Source: Trebouxia sp. TZW2008
Taxonomy: Eukaryota > Chlorophyta > Trebouxiophyceae > Trebouxiales > Trebouxiaceae
Assembly (NCBI GenBank): GCA_002118135.1
Contig: BDIU01000013.1
Span: forward strand, 620,001 to 684,000
DNA: 64,000 nucleotides
Direction: 5' to 3'
Part shown: piece after piece, positions 10,807 to 22,927 of the stretch
Layout of the letters: every line of letters begins with the position of its first letter
Position numbering within the stretch: the stretch's first letter is position 1
Position numbers and translations under genes: made by a program
The notes under the pieces: model-generated
Databases searched by the model: none
The model's input: only the letters and a program-made list of their open reading frames with translations
Told to the model about the DNA's origin: nothing

Positions 10807-13800
10807 ATGCTGGGCAAGTTAAAGCGTACCTTGACAAAGAACGTGTCCGTGGAAACACAGCCTGCTGGTGACTCAGGTACACTTCCAGGACATACAGTGA
10901 CCTTGTCCGTCTGTTTCAACCAGCTGCTCAGCTGACATTGAGGTTTCAGATTGCAGCAATGCTTGTAGATGCTGACTGTTTGATACACGCTGCAGACTAC
11001 ATACCTGCAGCTACCCTGAGCTCTGGACCACCCAATCTGCTTCGCCCCTCTCCTGGTCTTGATGTGTTGTCCCAGAGCAAGGCGGCTCTGTCTAGCAATA
11101 GCGCTCTTGACAGGTAAACCTACTTTAGAGCATCAAGCTTTGCCCTGCATGCATGATGCAATCCCTTTGCAAGCGTAGATGTCCGCTAGCTTCAACAGAC
11201 ATGCTGGTCTGCTTCATCATTCTATCATATGAGTTCCTAAGATCCGATGACCCAGCTCTCTGCTTCATGCCTGTCTGCAATCTGCCACAATTGTAGCATG
11301 CTGATGCGCTGTAGCAAACCTTGGGCATGGCTTGCATCCTTCTCAGCATCGCTGGGTTCACACCGCTTGTTTGATGCAGTCCTGGCAGGCAGGGTGCCTC
11401 AGCTCTGCAGCTTGAGTCTGCAGCGCCTCCCATGGATCTGGACCGATCTCTCAGAAGGTCAGATACCTCAGAGTCATCTACCCTGCCGTCGTTCTCAGCA
11501 CCAGCGGCAGGCTCCACACCGCCCTTGTCACAGATCCAACAGCTCCCTGCAGCAGCAGCACAAGGGGTTACAGCTGAGGCATCAAGCAGCCAGCCCTCAG
11601 CAAATCCAAATATTGAATCAACACCGTCTGCTAACAGTCCCACTGTGCAGCAAAGGCATGCTGACAGTGGTGCTGTGTCAGCAGCCCCTGAGTCACCCAA
11701 CCAGGCGGCTGAAGAGAGTGCCACCCGTATAATTCAGGTGTCACCCCACGTTACTCAGGGTCGCCAGGAGCCAGTTCAGGCGACCATTGCATTGACCGAT
11801 TCCAGTGCAAATTCAGATGATGTGCAGCTGCCCTCAGAGTCTGTGAGCGACAATCAAGCCAGCACGTCAGCGGTACCAGCTCAAGGTCAGTCTAACTGTC
11901 ATGTACCTGACGTGATCTTCATCATTGACGTGCATGCTAGTGAGACTCCGTCATCCTGCATGATTAGCATTGGACATCTTCTTGCCAGTAAGGGTTTGTG
12001 AGCCTGCTAAGGGCATACAAAAGCAATGAACTCCCGACATATTACCAGAAACAGCACTTGAGCTTGCACACCTGGTCAAGGCAGCAGGCAGCACTGTCAA
12101 AAGATTCCTCACTCACCATGACAATGTGACGGGCTGAATGCCCTGCCATCTCTAGAATGCTGTGCTGCAACCTCTGGCGCAGACACATGTGCAATGGATT
12201 GCATCGTACACAAGCTAAGCAGGGGATGCTACACAAACTGAAATCAGTCCAGGAATCTATTTTGTAACCCTAGTCACCAGAAGAATTGTGGCTACATTGG
12301 GCTACTTGACTACCACTGCAGTCAGAGAGCAGTCATTGATGCCTGCTGTGTAGTCCTCAGCATGAGCACAGACTTTCATTGAGAGATTGATGTATGTTGA
12401 CAGGGTCAACTGCCATGGCAGCTCCTGGGGCACACGGGCAAGTTTCTAAGCTAAGTCATCAAGGATCCTTGCTGGAGCAAGAGGAATCTGAACTGACAGG
12501 AAGCGCTATGGTGGTCGGGGAGGAAGTCATGCCTTCCACTGAAGAAGCCCTGGATTCTGCTATGGATGCCCTTGCCGAGGAAGTCAGGTACAGCATTTTC
12601 AGAATGTAGTATCACTGAGTATCAGGCGATTTCTGTCGTGAGGGCTATGCGATTTTGAACCAGTCACTGCAATTCTGGTTGCAGCGACATTTCTGAGTAG
12701 AAACGACAGGTATGATGCACAGCTGCTAATGTGGCATTCTTAGCATCGCTGCAGCAGTCCATCACCAGAATTTCTGACATGCATCGTACTGTGCTGTGTT
12801 GCAATGCGCTGCGCTGCACAGGTCCATCTGTCCAAAGTGCTGACTGAATAAATGGTATGCCAGCAGTGCAGCAATTGCCATTCAAAGGTGAACATCTGTG
12901 ACATGGTTTGCAGCCAGCTGCAGCCTTGTAGCCCTGCTCTGCCAAGCCAAGGCTCCTACCTTGGTTTGCACTGATGGTCAACTTTGTTGTAGCTTTGCCT
13001 TGAGGTGCACCATGCTGGACTGTATGTTGGCATGCCAATGACTACTGCTCAAAGCTCATGTGTGGTGTGCTGTGCAGCCAGCTGCAGCCCAGCAGCCCTG
13101 CCCTGGCAAGCCAGGGCTCCTACCTGCAGCGTCACACCTCCTCCCTCATCCTCAAGATGGCGCAAGACGCAGCCGTGCCTCCCTTGCCAGCTGTCGCAAA
13201 CCTGGTGGGATTCTTGTCTGCATCATCATGCACCCATGTTGACCAATTGAAGAATGACTGCAACGATGTCCACCTGCATGTTCAATCGCGTTCAGCCGTT
13301 GCGATGGCTCAAGATGCAGCTGTGCCTCCAATGCCAGCTGTTGCAAATCTGGTCAGGACTTTCCCTGAACTTTTGTTTACTTTTGTTGATCTCAATTTGA
13401 ATTGGCTGCAAGTGCAACATACCTGTCAGACAGGCGAAGAGCAGATGTCATAGCATAGCTCAAAGGTAAAGATTTTTGACTTTTTGCTGGCTTTTGATAA
13501 GCTGAAAGTGTGTGCTTGCATGTGCAGAAGGCCCGCCTGTTGGTCATGGTACTTTCCTTCTTGCATATACAGAACCACAGAAGCCAACTTTTCTCATTTG
13601 TTGCACCTATTGCGCAAGCTGTACAATTTGTGTACCAAGTGCAAGTGCCCATTGACATCATGTATGTGAGCTGCGTAAGTTTGTATTAATGAAGAGATGA
13701 ATCATGTTCAACTGCGCTTTGGATTAGTGACAAACTCAGAATTGCCTCTTGCAAGCCCCAAAGCCATCAAATGATCATCCCCTGTGATCAGAAAGCCATG

Positions 13801-16800
13801 CAAAATCACATAGTGCCCCAGGTTCAAGATGAAATTGACACCCATTACTTCTTGTGCAGGCTGCAAGTGCAAAGCATGAGGCTGCACCTGCTGAGATGAG
13901 GCGGCCAGGCAAGCTGGGTGATGAGCAGCAGGATGTCAAGAAGGTGGCTGCCCAGCTGTTCAGGGCATTTGATGAGGGCAGGCTCAGGGAGCGCGCAGCT
14001 GCCCCTGCTGACCACATGGGTGAGCAAGCCAGAGCGCTCATTTTGACTCTTTGAAACATGGGGAGGGACTGCCTTGACACAGACTTTGTTTTACAGAGAA
14101 ACTGTCTATACTCCTGTTTATGTCAACCTTAGTGACCTGAACCACCAAAATGTCCACCATCCGCTCCCGCACAGTCTCAATGCTTCCATGCATACAAGAT
14201 GTACTGCGCCCTTTGAATATGCTGTCATTTATAGGTGGGTGCTGCTATTCAACAGCGAAGCTGAAACAGCGTGCACCTGACCAATGCATCAGACAGCTCT
14301 TTGACTTGTCTAGACTTAGCAATCAATGCTAGCACTGCACTGTGGTAGACATCCTTATGCGTCACATTTGGTTTGCACATCAAGTCAAATGCTGCATGGC
14401 TCAGTCTCACTTCTTGATGCGTTAGCAGGCTCAGCTATGCTCATGTGAGTTGTTGCCTTGCTTGCTATTCTCCTAAGCTCTTCATTCAAAAAGTCCTGTT
14501 CTGGCTTTTGCACTGAAAGGTATAGCATGATCTGTCGATCATGGGGTCCAGGGCTGCTTGCTTTCACAGACTATCCTGTTACGATGCGCTGTGCATGCAT
14601 TGAATATTTTCATTCATATGAGCTGTTGCAGGTCCATGTTCCTCCTGTGACGTGTCTGCCAGCATCCGCATCTACAAGGATGCACCACATGCCTTTTCTA
14701 TTTGGGTCATGACAAGAAACATGAATCTTGCAGGTCCCACTTCCTCAGGTGTCATGCCTGCCAGCGTGCGCATATTGAAGCCTACGTCACATGCCTTTTT
14801 GCTTGTGTCGTGAAATGAGCTGTGGCGTTTGCAGGTCTCGGTTCCTCAAGTGACATGCCTGCCAGCATCCGCACCTACAAGCCTGCATCACATGCCAAGA
14901 GGGAAGCTGCAACTCCCCCTCCAGTCAGGACTTCCTCCTATGCCACCCGCCAGCAGGGCCCTGCCCGCCGCTCCTTGTCACCCAACATTGGGCGCAAGTT
15001 TGGTGCTCTATCAGAGCGTCCTGGTTGGGATTCAACACCCAGTCCACGTCATGGCAGGCATGCCGCTGCTGAGGATGTGAGTTTGGCTACCTTGGCCGCT
15101 GGCCCTGGCTTGTCAGGTAGTGCTCTAGCAGGCCCACAGCGTGCAAAGCATGCAGATTCAAACCCTGTCAGGCTTGACAGCCCAGCGCAGTATGCTGCAG
15201 CCAAGCAAGGGCGGGGCCACTCTGTGCAGGGGCCACAGCCCCAGGCTACCAGCCCTGCAGCTGCAACAGCCCCTGCTGGGCCTAGTCACACTGCAGCAGT
15301 ACTTGCCTCTGGCGACAGTATGGCTGGTGCGTCTTTGGTCAAAGGTGGAATGGCACCTTCACCACCCCGCTTCCGCCGTTTGCCTGCCAGCAGCCTTGCT
15401 GAACGCCCACCTTGGACTTCACCCTTGCAGCACAGGGGCAGAGCTGCGGCACAACCTGCTGGGGTTTTGTCACAGCGCAGCACAGGCACCCGCACTGTCA
15501 ACAGGCATCATGGCGTCGGCAGTGGCACGGTTGCAGTCACCAGCAGTGCAGCTGAGGCTGAAGGTGTGGCTTCATATGCAGCAAACCTGAGTGACAGTGG
15601 GATCACCCCTACACAGCTGACATCACTGGGGCGGTCAGCATCTCTAGCTAGTGCAGCGTCCCATGCAGACTATCTGACAGACACTCATGCCCATGCACAT
15701 GCCCAGGTCCTGCAGCGGCTGCAGCAAGCAGTGGAGGAGTACAACAGCAGCTCGCCAAATGTGCTAGTGCCGGCTGCAGTTGAGCTCACTCACGCCTTGA
15801 GGCAAGCTGCAAGGCATCAAGGGCAGCCAAGGCAGTCTGTGGAGAGTTTGCAGTTGGCTGGGCTGAAGCTCAACCATGCTGCAGAGCAGAAAGGGGACGA
15901 CCCAAACGTCCCTAGCCCATGGCCTGAATGGGTCAGGGGTGCTTGGGGGTCTCCCCACGGGACCCCTAGGGGAGCCCCACCGGCTGTACTTCCCATGGCT
16001 GGCATGGAAGAAGCAGCATCAGAAGCTGCTGTGGGAATAGGTATTGCTGCCCCAGTCAACCCCAGCCATGTTGTGCAGCAGACTGCAGCAGCATCAGCCC
16101 AGCATGCACAGCATGACGCTCAGCACAGCGTGGCTAGCTTGCATGGGCATGATTGGAGTCCGGCAAAGCAGCCAAGTCAGGCGGGCAGGGCAAGGAATTC
16201 CCTGGTCAGGCGTGCATTGGCAGAAGCTGAGGCAGCAGCTGCCAGGCAGGCTGTACAGAGACCAGCTCAGGTCAGACGCCGTACCCAAGATAAGGCTCAG
16301 ACCATTGCCAAGGCGGCGAAACCTGTAGCAGGCTCATCTAGAGCATCTGCCAAACCCTCTAGGGCTTCAGCCACCTCACTCACGGGCCCTGTTGGCTCAC
16401 CTGCTAGACCTTCTAGGGCATCAGCCGCAGCCAACAGGGCTATTTCCAATGGCCTTGGCCCTGCCAGTAGGGCTGTTGCCAGCGGCCCTGGCCCTTCCAG
16501 TAGGGCTGTTGCAAGCGATCCTAGCCCTTCAGCGCAAGCCAGGCAGGCAGTGCGTCCTGCAGCAAGCAGTAAGGATGGTAGCAAGCTGAACCAGAAGGGT
16601 CATGCAGCTGTTAGGCACAGTAGGACTGCTTCAAAGCAGCAGTCTGTAGAGAACAGACAGGTCAAGCCTGTCGGATCATCACACAGGCGCTCATTGCAGC
16701 CAGACTCTGCCAGGGTGCACAATTTGCAGGGGCACCCACAGCCTGCATCACTTGATGCAGACACCAGTCAGCCTTCTCAGCCTTATGCAGCTGACTGGCA

Positions 16801-19800
16801 GGAGCTGCAGCCTGCAATAAGCTCACAGCCCATGTCAAATGCGCCTGTGCCACTCAAAACGCAGCCTGGAGAATCCCAGGCGGGTCAGCCTGAACATGGG
16901 CTGAATCCACATGAACAGAATGGCAGTGAGACCCCAGATCTGACTCTGGGCTCGGACTCTCAGTCTCACCTCAGCCCTCACGCTGAGCCCAGCCCAGCAC
17001 GCAGCATGACATCTGTGGCGGCTTTGAGGCAGTCGTTTGAACAGCGCTGCTCCCCTTCTTTGGGTCTGGTGGATAGTCTCAAGCCGCGCAACAGGCTGCC
17101 TTTGCGAAAGGTCTCATCCAAAGCTCATGTGGTGGATGATGATGGCTCACCTCAGCAGGCAGTGCTGCTGTGGCAGCAGTCCCTGCGTGGTGAGGGCGAA
17201 GACTCGCCTGCTGAGCCTCACACTGAGGCACAGCATGCTCAGCATGGGTGTGAGTCACGGAAGTCGTCCCTGGAGGGGCACTCGGCAGAAGGTGCTTTGC
17301 CATGCATGAGTAAATGATTTTATACTAAGCAGAACATTCATGCTTGGAAGAAATGCATTGTAGCAGCGTAAGCAATTGTTCATGCTCTATGGCACTCAGC
17401 AGATGCTATATTCCGTGTCATCTATCCAATATTTGACCCTCATTATATTTTTATGTTGCTGATTGTCAGTGCTGTCAACGGTATGATGATTGCAATCAGG
17501 AATCTTTTTGTGAGACTTGAGCCACATGCACATAGCACCTAATTCAAAATATGCCATCTTGTACTATGACTGCTATTGCCACAACTGCTGCTGCTGTGAC
17601 TGCTCATTCATTTTGTTGTCATTTTGCTTGACCTTGTGACACCTCTTGCTACTTTGCTGACCATTGTTGTGCTTGTTCCTACATATCATTGTCATTTGCT
17701 TTGTGATTAATGGAGAGACTCTTCTTCTTACCAGAATCAGGTCCAAGGAATGAGCACTGATCAAGTGACCTGGCAAATGCAGGGAACGCAGGCCAAGGTG
17801 ACAAAGGGGCTGTTTCAAGACCAGCCCTGCATCACACCATGAGCTCATTGGTTTCAAAGAAGAAGACTCCCCCTTTGGTAGCCTCCAGGCACCCCACTGG
17901 GGTCCAGCAGGGGTCTGCATCTGACTTGCATGCTGATGACCAGCTGTCGTCATCGCCGCGCCTGACAGCAGCTGCTCTGGCAACTGCTGAACGGGAGCTC
18001 AGGGTCTCTGCTGAGCAGCTGCCGGTGTCACACCGCCTGCCTGTCAGTCGATCAGTCTTTGACTCAGATGAAGGTAAGCTCTCTCGCTTCCTGGCTTAAT
18101 AGCAATGCGCAAGATCTGTCTTTTCATATTTCAAGACAAGCAAGATGTGACTCGCAGATTTCTGCACAACCTATGCATCAGCTTATATGTGAATGGTTTT
18201 GCAGAATCTCATTCGCAAGTGGCCTTTGAGCCTCAATTGTGAAACGCTTGTTGTTTGCACCTCCACTTGTTCAAGCTGTCAATCTTAAACATGTCTGACT
18301 TATCAGTACCACCACCATTCCTGCGTGCTCTGATCAGCAACTCTTTGTGCCTTTGCAGGCTCTCTAGTGTCATCAGATGATGACAATGCTGATAACAAGG
18401 GCAGCAGCCCTGCCACCCAGGAAGGCGCTTCTGCACAGCCCTTGGCTGGGGAGGCTACCCTTGCTCTTCTGCCAGACAGGTGATTGCAATGATGTCAACG
18501 CAGCGTTGAATGACCCATTCAATGTTATGCGTTTGCAGCTGATGATCCTACGGCTATATTTGCTACATTGCTGTAGTGACATGTTTCAGATGCTGTTTGG
18601 TTTTCCAACAGATGTAGCATTTTGTGCTGACCTCATGACTGGCTAGGAGTACAATTCCTATGTTAACATGCAAAAGACAAGCATGCATTTGTTCAACTTC
18701 TGCTTGACTTACATTGAAGTGTTTGCATGTCAAGGACGGTTATACTAGGACCTTGCATGGCAGGGACTATGACAGTTTGTCACTGCATTTCATGACCATT
18801 CACGGCGTGCACAATTATGGTTTTTTTGGATGTGCAGGGGCATGTCACCTGTGTCAGAGTCTGCAGATGGTCACACAGCCTCTGCATCAGGCCATAACAG
18901 CAAAGCTGAGGACCAGGATGCTTCACCTGCGCAGCAGAAGACTCAGGAGAGCTCAAACTCAAGTGATGGCCCTGGGTATGCTCCTATTGTCAACTCACAG
19001 CAGTTTGCAATCGTAGCAGCACTTTGCACGTTCTGTAAGTGTATAATCTTTATTGCGCTGCATGAGACCATTTCTGTAGACGCAAAACACGAGCAAATGT
19101 GTACACAGATTGATCTCAATTGCCTAATTTGTGCCCTCCTTCCCTGATGTCCAGAGCAGCAATGCAAATTGTGTTGTCTGCAGAAAGAGGTGCCAGACAT
19201 GCCTTGACCTTCTTTGCCTTGCGCAGGGCTGAGCTGCATGCATGGAGGAATCTGGCATGGGCGCATGGACCCAGCTGGGTGAGGGTCATATGTAGGCTGG
19301 CACCCTCCCCACTACCCCACTTCGCCCACCCCCAGGGAGACCACATCCTGCAGACTGTGCTGGATGCACGTGGTGCTGATGCCAAGAACTATGCGTTTGA
19401 CCAGGTGCGATTCAGAATGTCTGCAAGGTGCATGTGGAGCTTTGCCATTAGGTTGGCCAAGTGACTTGGCGCAGAACACTTTCTTGTCAACTCACACCAC
19501 ATGAGTGTCTTTGCAGCTGCTTTGCTCTGTACGTGATGCCATACCCAATATGTATTATTCTGAGCTGCAATGCGCTTGGCAGCTGCATGCCAAGCGTACT
19601 GCAGCTGACAGGATACTGTTCTTTGCTGCTTGCTGGCTGAGCATCTTGTTCAAACACCCATTTTGCATCTGCAGGTGTCACTGAAGGGCCGCAGTCAGAA
19701 GGGGTTGGCTGCTGCAGCTGCTGCTGCCGCTGCCGCTGCTGTGTGCTTGCCTGCTTGACATTGCATCTTGGTCAAAGACGTTTCTTGCCGTTGCAGGTGT

Positions 19801-22800
19801 TGTTGGAGGAGTGCAGTCAGGAGGAGGTGGCTGCCCAGGCAGAAGGGCTGGTGGATGCAGTTCTGCAGGGATGCAACGCTGTGGCCCTAGCCCTAGGCCA
19901 TCCTGGCTCTGGCAAGACCCACACCATGCATGGCTGCCACCAGCCATCACACTCCCCTGCAGCTTGTGGTAAGTATCAGCTGTAACAGAGCTACGTCTAA
20001 GATACAGAAAATAGTATGTCGGTACCCAAATTAGGACTCTTGGCCACGCACAGAGTCAAGAGCTTAAGTTTGGGTCCTCACTATGATATAGGCCTGGGTG
20101 CAAATCTGATATGTTACACAGCTGTGAATGCAGGTTGCACATGTCAACCCATACGTCCCATAATGCTGAGACACAGCACAGGCCGCATGCATGGCATTCA
20201 CAAGCAGCTGCCTTGTGCCGAAGCAGCTGCCAATGTGGGACAGCTATGATCTCTGTATGTCTACTCACGCTCTCTGGCACCTTCTGTACTCAGCACACTG
20301 CAATCAATTTTTGATTCCATGTGCTGTTGCAGTACGCCTGAAGCAGGGTCCATACATCGTCTGCAAACCTTCGAGTGGTAAAATAAGCCTGCTTTATAGC
20401 CTACAGGAACAGGACAAGGCACACCTGTTACCTACCTCGCGTTTGCACCTGCACAAGTGTCAAATCAATTAAAATAGGAAAAAAAGGGTCCCTACATGTT
20501 CGTACATGCTGCAGGCATCAGCACACTGGTGGTGCAGAGGCTGTTTCAGGAGATGCAGGACAGGCATACCCCTGCAAGAGTACAGTCTGTGTACATGACG
20601 GCTTTCCAGATCCTGGGTGAGGCTGTTCAGGACTTGCTGCAGACCCCCGCTGTACTCAGCAAGCAGCAGAGAAGCAAAGGTAAACAGTGCCTGGCAGAGT
20701 CACAAAGTGCCCCCGCATGAAAGCTGATAGGGTTTCAGGTTCCACCATGGAAAACACAAAAGGATCTTAAAACCCTAAACCCTACAACCTAAGGAACTCC
20801 CCTACCAAAAGTACAACTGTAAAATCTTTTTTAGGGCTTTTGACACCCTTACGCCCGGCACCCAATGAATCATATGTCAGGGCACAAACTGTGCCCCTTG
20901 TATGAGTCGGGATTGTCAGTTTGCTGCATGATTGCAGTATTTACCATGAACGCAGTCAGAATTCACAGGACGTACAACCTGGTAGAGCATTTCTCGCACT
21001 GCACAGAGCAATGCCTTTGCAATCTTTCTGCCCAATTGTGTCTACACAACACTGCATGATGAAGAGGACTGCCAAAATTCCAAGTATGTATGACGCACCT
21101 ATGATCAGAACTTACGGCACAACCACGTGAGGCATCGCTGACTGCTATTACAATACTAATCTGCCCTCTTTCTTGCCAAGAGTACTTTGTGCCTGCAGGG
21201 GCCAGAAATTCTGATAGGCATGATGTCTTTGTGGACAAGCAGAACCGGACTTGGGTCTCCAATCTGGCTGCGCTCCAGATCCATTCCTTGTCAGAATTCA
21301 AGCAGCTTCTCAGTCTCATGTCTAGCCGGCGGCATAGTTCTGACAGCTCAAGCCACCCTTCCCATGGCTGCTCTAGTTGCGTTGTCACCCTTCTGGTCGT
21401 CGCAGATATCCCCTCTGGTTTTGCCCCTAGTTCTGCCAGAAACCCTAGGCAGAAGCCTTCACGCACTGCTCAGTCCCATAGCTCAGCTGCTGCGACGAGG
21501 ATCTGCAGCAAGCTGTCTTTTGTGGAAGTGGGCAGCAGTGCAGTGTCCAATGAAGCTCAGCCAGTAAGAACGGTGTCAGCTGGACCCTTGATGCACCAAC
21601 TAAGCAGGAGCAGTACCAGTGCAAGCATCGCTAGCTCCTTTGCTAGGTGCAGCAGTGTCGGCAGCAGGAGGCAGAGTGTGGCACCAGGTGTTGCATCAAG
21701 AAGGGGAAATGCTTCTGGCTCCAAAACTGCAAGGGGCAAGGCTCAGGTAATGCATCATAGCACAAACTGTGTCGTTTCCAAAGCCAAAACATCATATGCT
21801 GCCAAACAACAGCATGGTCCGTGAGTGACTGTTCAGGCACATTGACAAAGGCTTGCTGGTCAGGATTGTATTGTTGCAAGGTTTGTTGGTGCATCCTCAC
21901 TGTGGGCACCGCCCAGGCATTGAATGGTCATCCCATCTTTATCTTGTGATTGTTTAATACAAGACAAGCTCTGCAAAAGCAACCACAATACAGCTGACAG
22001 TGTGTCTCAATGTGTCGGGTCAGCAGCTCTGTCTGCGTCGCCTTGAACCTGGCTGTTTCAAGCCAAAGTATGCATTTTAGGCTGAAACAGCTGAGTTCAA
22101 GGCAACGCAGACAACAAGCTGACATGACACATTGCATGCTCTCAGCTCTTTTGTTCTTATCTGATAAGAAACTGCAATCTGTGATTGCTTCAACAGCTGA
22201 CGTGGCATATTGAGAATGCCCTGCAGCTGCCCTTGGAGTGTTTAGTAAAAAGTCGGGCACACATGTCGCAACCTCACAATCTATTCTGGCTTACATCTGA
22301 GGGTGTGCCGTGTGAGTTGATGTAGGACCCTTCTATGAGAGCCATTTCAGAGGTGGTGTGGGCGTCGGCACATGGCAAGGGTGTGCCCATCCCTAACAGA
22401 GCTTGCAAGCTCACACGCTACTTGCAAGACACCCTCTGCCCATCAGGTACCTCCAGCCTTCTTGTGCAGCAAATGACATATTTGCCGCATCTGGTGGCAT
22501 AAGTGCTTCAGGAGGTACATGAGTCATGCTTTGTGGTGCTGACAAGATGAATGCTGCTGTTCAACGGCAATGCGTCAACCAGTCACATATGCTAGCCGGA
22601 GATAAGCAAGCGAGCTGTGACATAGCGCGTTTGTGCACAATGCTTGGCTGCCTTTGAAGTTGCAGTTCAGCGGGCATCTTGTCAAGCTCCAAAGCCTACC
22701 GTCACTGCTGGCACATTGTGTGTCTTGCAATGTATGTTGATGATGTACGACTGCGCGTGGTCATCGATGATCTACCTGTCTCATGTCATGGTCACTGGTA

Positions 22801-22927
22801 ATTTCAGAAGGGATCTTGTTGCCTTGCAGGAAGAGCAGTGGCAGTGATGTGTATCAACCCTTCTGCTGATGCGCAGCCCCATAACATGCCAACTCTGGCT
22901 GCGTCAGAGCGCATGATGTCGCCATAG
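10807..22927 (+). CDS. Kinesin-14-like protein with huge disordered N-terminus
   Basis: Sixteen exons close in phase: 10807-10876, 11011-11113, 11389-11885, 12404-12587, 13078-13204, 13860-14019, 14835-17309, 17783-18073, 18359-18479, 18838-18975, 19227-19404, 19797-19968, 20515-20679, 21199-21746, 22326-22446, 22830-22927; about 1815 aa. Residues 1 to ~1390 are low-complexity, rich in Ala, Ser, Gln, Pro, with no evident coiled coil. Then comes a neck-like helix and the strand WVRVICRLAP, as in C-terminal-motor kinesins, and a motor of ~400 aa: intact P-loop GHPGSGKTHTM, FQILGEAVQDLL, and near the end NRACKLTRYLQDTL and AVAVMCINPS. Switch I is scrambled (SSDSSSHPSHGCSS for NxxSSRSH) and switch II reads FVEVGSSA in place of DLAGSE, so ATP hydrolysis may be impaired. 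Exon 1 is the weakest call. The 2475-base exon 7 ends at a donor one base into a codon, just before an in-frame stop. Confidence 0.85.
12900..13360 (+). repeat. Duplications around kinesin exon 5
   Basis: The start of exon 5 (GCAGCCAGCTGCAGCC..., 13071 on) has a degenerate copy at about 12909-12965, and its end, encoding MAQDAAVPPLPAVANL with donor at 13205, has a copy at 13303-13350 encoding MAQDAAVPPMPAVANL followed by GTCAGG. Thus both edges of one exon were duplicated outward. The period of the 3' copy is about 145 bp. Confidence 0.8.
14622..14834 (+). repeat. Tandem copies of kinesin exon 7 acceptor edge
   Basis: Upstream of the real acceptor (AG ending 14834), two copies of the acceptor plus the first ~70 exon bases occur, with AG ending at 14733 and 14631, so the period is 101-102 bp. 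Each copy repeats GCAGGTC..., then the TGCCTGCCAGC(A/G)T(C/G)CGCA core. The downstream-most copy is the one continuing into the long exon. Confidence 0.85.
19671..19796 (+). repeat. Copy of kinesin exon 12 acceptor edge
   Basis: AG ending at 19674 is followed by a degenerate copy of the exon starting at 19797 (VSLKGRSQKGLAAA against VLLEECSQEEVAAQ). Spacing 122 bp. The copy runs into a CTG-repeat-like tract and lacks the P-loop. Confidence 0.75.
20765..20795 (+). repeat. Short telomere-like CCCTAAA motif
   Basis: Within a kinesin intron the sequence AAAACCCTAAACCCTACAAC contains about two units of the plant/algal telomere repeat. Too short to be more than a possible interstitial relic or chance. 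Confidence 0.35.
21965..22200. repeat. Long imperfect fold-back in kinesin intron
   Basis: In the intron between 21746 and 22326, the arm from about 21984 to 22066 (including TCTGCGTCGCCTTGAAC and GGCTGTTTCA) is the imperfect reverse complement of about 22078 to 22150 (TGAAACAGC..GTTCAAGGC.ACGCAGA). The loop is roughly 11-17 bases. Pairing weakens but seems to continue outward on both sides (AAGCAACCACA against TGTGATTGCTT). Transcribed in either direction this would form a hairpin of over 200 nt, the size of a plant-type miRNA precursor or a small inverted-repeat element. No terminal target-site duplication was recognised. Confidence 0.75.

Noticed and set aside
10266..10988. 240-codon minus-strand open frame
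   Set aside because: Composition is not protein-like and it overlaps the kinesin 5' exon on the other strand.
14822..17317. A stand-alone 831-codon gene ending at the TGA at 17315
   Set aside because: It has no initiator ATG of its own, starts at an acceptor, and both its ends fit the phases of flanking exons leading to the kinesin motor. A shorter transcript ending here is not excluded.
20755..20800. Telomere or subtelomere signal
   Set aside because: Only about two CCCTAAA units, in an intron of a long gene; not a chromosome end.
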